From: Quercus robur
Taxonomy: Eukaryota; Streptophyta; Magnoliopsida; Fagales; Fagaceae
Direction: 5' to 3'
DNA: 64,000 nt
NCBI RefSeq assembly: GCF_932294415.1
Contig: NC_065539.1
Coordinates: 52,471,501-52,535,500 of the forward strand
Below are positions 60,339-64,000 of this stretch, in pieces. Below the pieces are notes generated by a model that was not told the DNA's origin, searched no databases, and saw nothing but the letters and a program-made list of their open reading frames with translations. The translations under genes and the position numbers were made by a program. Position 1 is the first letter of the stretch. Each line of letters begins with the position of its first letter.

Positions 60339-61589
60339 TCATACGTTCACATTCTCGTTAAGTCTAGCAGCTATGGTCACCGAAGATGCCACGCCGCCCG
60401 GGTGAGTCGCCAAGTTCTGATTGTTCCTTAGCTCGGCACTGACCACTCCTTCAGCATCCTGTCGTGTCACTGCTTTGTCTGCTGGCAACTTCGCAGTCGC
60501 ATCCTGTCACATTATATGAAATTAAGATCTATAATCTTAAAATTAGCACATTATATATGTTAATAATTCACTGAAAATGAAGTTTTAAAAAGCTGTCCAC
60601 AAACATATATACTTAATTTTTTGTTCCCTTTGAAAGAAAGTTAATGTAATGTAGATGCAGTTTTAAAAAACTGTGCACAAACAAAAATAATTTAACTGAT
60701 TAATTGATAAAAACTTCGAACCAAAACCCTTCTCATTTATGGTTTACCATTAAAATGTCGCGCAGCTTGATCTTATATTCATCAAGATCAACTCGGGCAT
60801 TGTGAGTAGCTGCAGACTGAGCCGTGGCCGCGAGCCCACCTGGGATTATGACATTGCTACCTGTTGCCCTCACTTCTGCTGCTTGAATTGCAGCAGCATC
60901 ACTCTGATCCACTGGCTTGTTTCCTGCTGATTGTGCACTGGCTTCCAGTGCTTCACCTATAGTAAGTGCACTCTGTTGAGTAACCTCAAATGATGTTTGT
61001 AGTACTGGGATTGCTTCTGCATACTGTCCAACAGCCTACCCAAAAGAATTTATCCATCAGCAATGATAGATATACCCAAAAAAAAAAAAAATCGATAATT
61101 ATTTTTCAAGTTGTGATTAATATATCGTCACTGTTACATCGGTCCATATATCTAAAACTATTTTAGCTTAGCACCTCAAGGATTTTTTTTTTTTTAAAGA
61201 CAAATTATCTATGAAAATTGCTAAAAATACTATTAATTTTAGAATAAAATGTTTACAAAATTATCAGTAAATGACACTAGGAAACTACAAATCCTACCAT
61301 ATAAACCTTGTAAACTGATGTATGATCAAAATTTAAATAAATGACACTAGAAAGTAGGAAACTACAAATTTTACCATATAAAAATGTATAATCAACATTC
61401 ATTTACTAATGTTATCTAAGTTATAGGTTCTGTTTAGATATAACTTATTTGGTTGAAAACTGAAAATACTGTAGCAAAATAATTTTAAAATATATGAAAA
61501 ATTACTGTTCATTTTTTAAATTCATATGGCTTGGTGTACTGTTCATGTTCCATGAACAGTGCAACCAGAGCTAGTCTTAAAAATAAAAT

Positions 61590-61620
<31 letters not shown>

Positions 61621-62207
61621 CCGCAAACATGGACGCAGAAACATGGATCCAAACCCTAACATAATAATCATATTCTTGCCCCCATCAATTCAAAAACTCT
61701 AGGATTACAAACTATTTTGATTTATGTTCACCACTAGCAACTTGTAAAATACAAGAAAAAGTACTCAAAAGTGTACAAAGCTTAAAATTAAACACATGGC
61801 ATACTGCTCAATTGGTGAAACATAGACTAACACAAAAAATTGGTAAGAGTATTTCTATCCCTTACTTGGCCAGCAACTGATTCAGTGATAATGCGACTTC
61901 CAGGGACATCAGTCTCACTAGCAGTGACGCCTCGGTCTCCAGTAACATCAGTGAAATCTTTGTGACCAACAACACCAGCTCTTTCATTTCGAGTATCAGC
62001 GGCTTGCATCACTGAAGCTGGTCCTCCCTTCTGGGTCTGACCCAAAATCATGTTTTCAGCTTTCTGCATCATTGCAGCGTCTTGTGGTGCAATAGGCTTG
62101 GAAGCCAGCTCCCCAACGACTTTGAAAACGTCGCCGTATTTGATGGGTTCTTTTTGTTCTTCTTTCTCATGTTCTTGATGCGTCCTCCTTGGCTGTTCTT
62201 GGCTCAT
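60339..62207 (-). CDS. LEA protein, SMP / D-34 family (three exons, intact)
   Basis: CDS is 62207-61866, 61035-60748 and 60503-60339: 342 + 288 + 165 nt, giving 264 residues, the usual size of RAB28/ECP31-type SMP proteins. Introns are phase 0 with junctions CAA/GTAAGG, GGGTAG/GCT, ATG/GTAAAC and GACAG/GAT. Three SMP repeats are visible: YGDVFKVVGELASKP to about residue 110, LTIGEALEASAQSAGNKP to about 185, and IKLRDILMDATAKLPADKA to the end (ARLNENVNV). These hydrophilic, disordered proteins build up in maturing seeds under ABA control and protect against drying; cytosol or nucleus is likely. An upstream in-frame ATG at 62285 lies at the TATA region, so MSQEQPRR at 62207, shared with the paralogue, is the start. 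Paralogue at 43544-47396. Confidence 0.93.
61424..61658. mobile_element. MITE in intron 1 of the intact LEA gene
   Basis: TAGGTTCTGTTTAGAT at the left pairs with ATGGATCCAAACCCTA at the right; 235 bp with a 27-base poly(A) run inside. Duplication unclear. Confidence 0.5.
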
Positions 62208-62281
62208 CTTGGTTGTGTATGTACGTTCAAAACAACTTGGAATATCTTTGAGTTGGTGGGAGTTTAAGAAATGAGAGTGTT

Positions 62282-62370
62282 CCATATATATATATATATG
62301 GGTCGTAGAACTGATAGAAGTTTGGAAGGGAATGGAGACGTGGCTTTTGGGAGACGTGGCTGTTGAAGAA
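62282..62370 (-). promoter_or_regulatory. Promoter of the intact LEA gene: TATA and two ABREs
   Basis: TATATATATATA at 62285-62299 is about 80 bases before the ATG. Two copies of GACGTGGC (62337-62344 and 62353-62360) are ABRE cores 16 bases apart. Paired ABREs are typical of ABA-induced genes. The following TTGAAGAAGTGTGACA is shared with the paralogue promoter. Confidence 0.7.
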
Positions 62371-62409
62371 GTGTGACAGAGTTTGAGTTTAGTGGTACAA
62401 ATGGCAGCT

Positions 62410-63167
62410 AGATAGCTTTGGTGAGATCAGAGATGTATGAGTTTTGTTCTTGCTTTTACACATGCCAGCTTCTTGGCCTTACTCTCTCAGCTGAGTCAAT
62501 CGCTTTCTCTAATTTTTTTATACTCTCTTCTTTTGTTTCTTTTCATGGTTTGTATTAGCAAATGGTTTAAGTTTCAGATCTTAATTTATTTGATTACATT
62601 GTCAAAAAAGTAACAGATAATTTTATTGACAAATAAAAATGGGACATTCAACTACTTAACAAATCTTGAATTGAAGAGAATAAACAAAAATACAGCCTAT
62701 ATTCTATAGGAATAGCTTAAGTTACTGTGAAACCTTTTTAACAAGGTGTGGACATTTAGATTTTCATCATTCTCTTCTAAAAATTGTAGAAACCAGTTTG
62801 TGCAACAAACTAGTTTAGGTGTATTATAAAAACAAACTTTTCGATTGTTTTTCAAATTTTAGTATAACCGAAATATTTTAGGTGTATCAATTATAAAAAC
62901 CAAAATTATAAGTGTAATAATTAGAGCTTGATAATTAAAGAAAATTAAATAGAAAAATAAAAAATAAAATGTAAAATAGAACAAAATAATGAAGTAAATT
63001 TGAAATACTTACAAACAAGTTTTGAAGTGGGGAAAATTCATAAAAGACTAATGGATCTTTTGAGATATAACAAAAGGAAACTAAAATATGGGGAAAATTC
63101 ACGGTGACAACCATGTAAAGGAATCCAGTGAAGTGTGCATTTGCCATCCACTAAAAACTTATAATGG
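62410..63167. other. Intergenic, no supported feature
   Basis: A/T-rich flank of the LEA promoter; nothing recognised. Confidence 0.5.
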
Positions 63168-63175
63168 CATGGGAG

Positions 63176-63375
63176 CACTGTTTTAAAAACCGGACCGGAC
63201 CGGCCGGTCCGACCGGTTCAACCGGGAACCGGGAGCCAATCCGGTCCGGTTAAAAACCCCTAAACCGGTCAACAACCGAAAAACCGGCCAAAAACCGGTC
63301 AAAAACCGGGGTTGAACCGGAAATTTAAAAAAAAAAAAAAACGGTTCTTTGTCCGGTTTGGTTTTTAAAACCATG
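63176..63375. mobile_element. hAT-type MITE of the CCGG-rich family
   Basis: Exactly 200 bp with ends CACTGTTTTAAAAACC and GGTTTTTAAAACCATG (14 of 16 matching as inverted repeats). Flanked by the perfect 8-bp duplication CATGGGAG (63168-63175, 63376-63383). The interior is packed with CCGG and ACCGGTC words. Confidence 0.88.
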
Positions 63376-63383
63376 CATGGGAG

Positions 63384-64000
63384 ATTAACAAACAAATAAA
63401 AGATTGAAGAAGTTAACAAGTGGGTTTAAAAAAAAAAAAAAAAATTGTAAGTACAAATATGTACATATGTATATTTATGTAATTCTTGAACATCTTTTGG
63501 GAAATGTGGTCATTGTCATGATTATTATGGGTGGATGGATTTTGGAAGGATGGGAATCACCTTAAGGACGGAAAAATATACCTTGCACTGGGTATATGTT
63601 TCCTTTCTCTCATAATTGGTGGATCTCACTAAGGAGTACGACCCACCAATTGTAAGAGAGAAGAAACATATTACTAATGTATGGTATAACTTCTCCCTAA
63701 GAACAGGGTTGGAGGATCCTCCAATCTCCATCTAGGTATTTGTTTCTGCCACTCTAATCATGGTTGACAAAAGCAACACAAAGAAATGTCAAAGGTCCAA
63801 TAAGTGGAAAATGACAAAAGTCACTCCAATTAAGTTAAAGAGCTAAAAATGTATATTCACTTGCCTATTTTGTCTTAGAATTCACGTAGCTATTTGGGGG
63901 GGGGGGGGGGGGGGGGGGGGAGGTGGGGGGCGCTTTTCTTCTCTCCTCTCCTGTTCCTTCCTTGAAATCCAGCTTTTCTAATGATGTCTTAAGGAATTTG
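63384..64000. other. Intergenic to right edge; poly(G) run
   Basis: No gene. An inverted pair GGTGGATCTCACTAAGGAG / ACCCACCAATTG with CAATTGGTGGGT-type words occurs at 63610-63660. A run of 25 G lies at 63896-63920, followed by AGGTGGGGGG. Confidence 0.55.

Overview
This is a stretch of a plant nuclear genome: AT-rich, with split genes, RPM1-type disease-resistance (NLR) sequence, a chloroplast SecE precursor, seed LEA proteins, an L1-type LINE with RNase H, a Copia element, solo LTRs and many small hAT/Harbinger-like elements. A woody eudicot, perhaps Fagaceae, is my guess from the style of the NLR and repeats; the sequence alone does not prove it.

Layout. 0-4.3 kb: an LTR running off the left edge, then AT-rich repeat debris. 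4.4-15.5 kb: an NLR locus on the minus strand. A 3' remnant of one NLR copy (4.4-5.1 kb) is followed by a nearly intact 5.8-kb LINE (5.2-11.0 kb, 11-bp target duplication) and then a second NLR copy (12.5-15.5 kb) with an intact NB-ARC/LRR part. Its CC-domain segment is separated from the NB-ARC by a ~345-bp LTR-like insertion. 16.1-16.5 kb: a two-exon gene for an 80-residue twin-CX9C protein (mS37/CHCHD1-like, mitochondrial). 19.0 kb: an isolated first-exon fragment of a methyltransferase-like gene. 20.3-23.8 kb: prefoldin subunit 2 on the plus strand with a long 5'-UTR intron region that has collected SINEs and a MITE. 26.6-27.1 kb: SECE1 on the minus strand. 28.2-30.3 kb: a non-autonomous hAT element containing a solo LTR. 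30.4-32.3 kb: an LTR-like promoter block and an old LINE relic. 37.0-37.7 kb: an OVATE family protein. 43.5-47.4 and 60.3-62.2 kb: two paralogous three-exon LEA (SMP/D-34) genes on the minus strand. The first is frameshifted and the second intact. Between them lie a solo LTR (49.0-49.7 kb), a 6.6-kb Copia fossil with another solo LTR nested in it (51.0-57.6 kb) and a Harbinger-like element (58.2-59.8 kb).

The host genes are not a pathway; each is an ordinary single-function nuclear gene. The interesting biology is structural: tandem duplication and decay of an NLR and of a LEA gene, and nested transposon insertions dated relative to each other by their target-site duplications. One possible gain of an intron in the NLR also stands out: using splice sites at the insertion edges would keep the reading frame open. 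I found no sign of a wholly new system. No CRISPR arrays, operons or convincing tRNA/rRNA genes were seen. Homologies are judged by eye from known family motifs; no database search was run.
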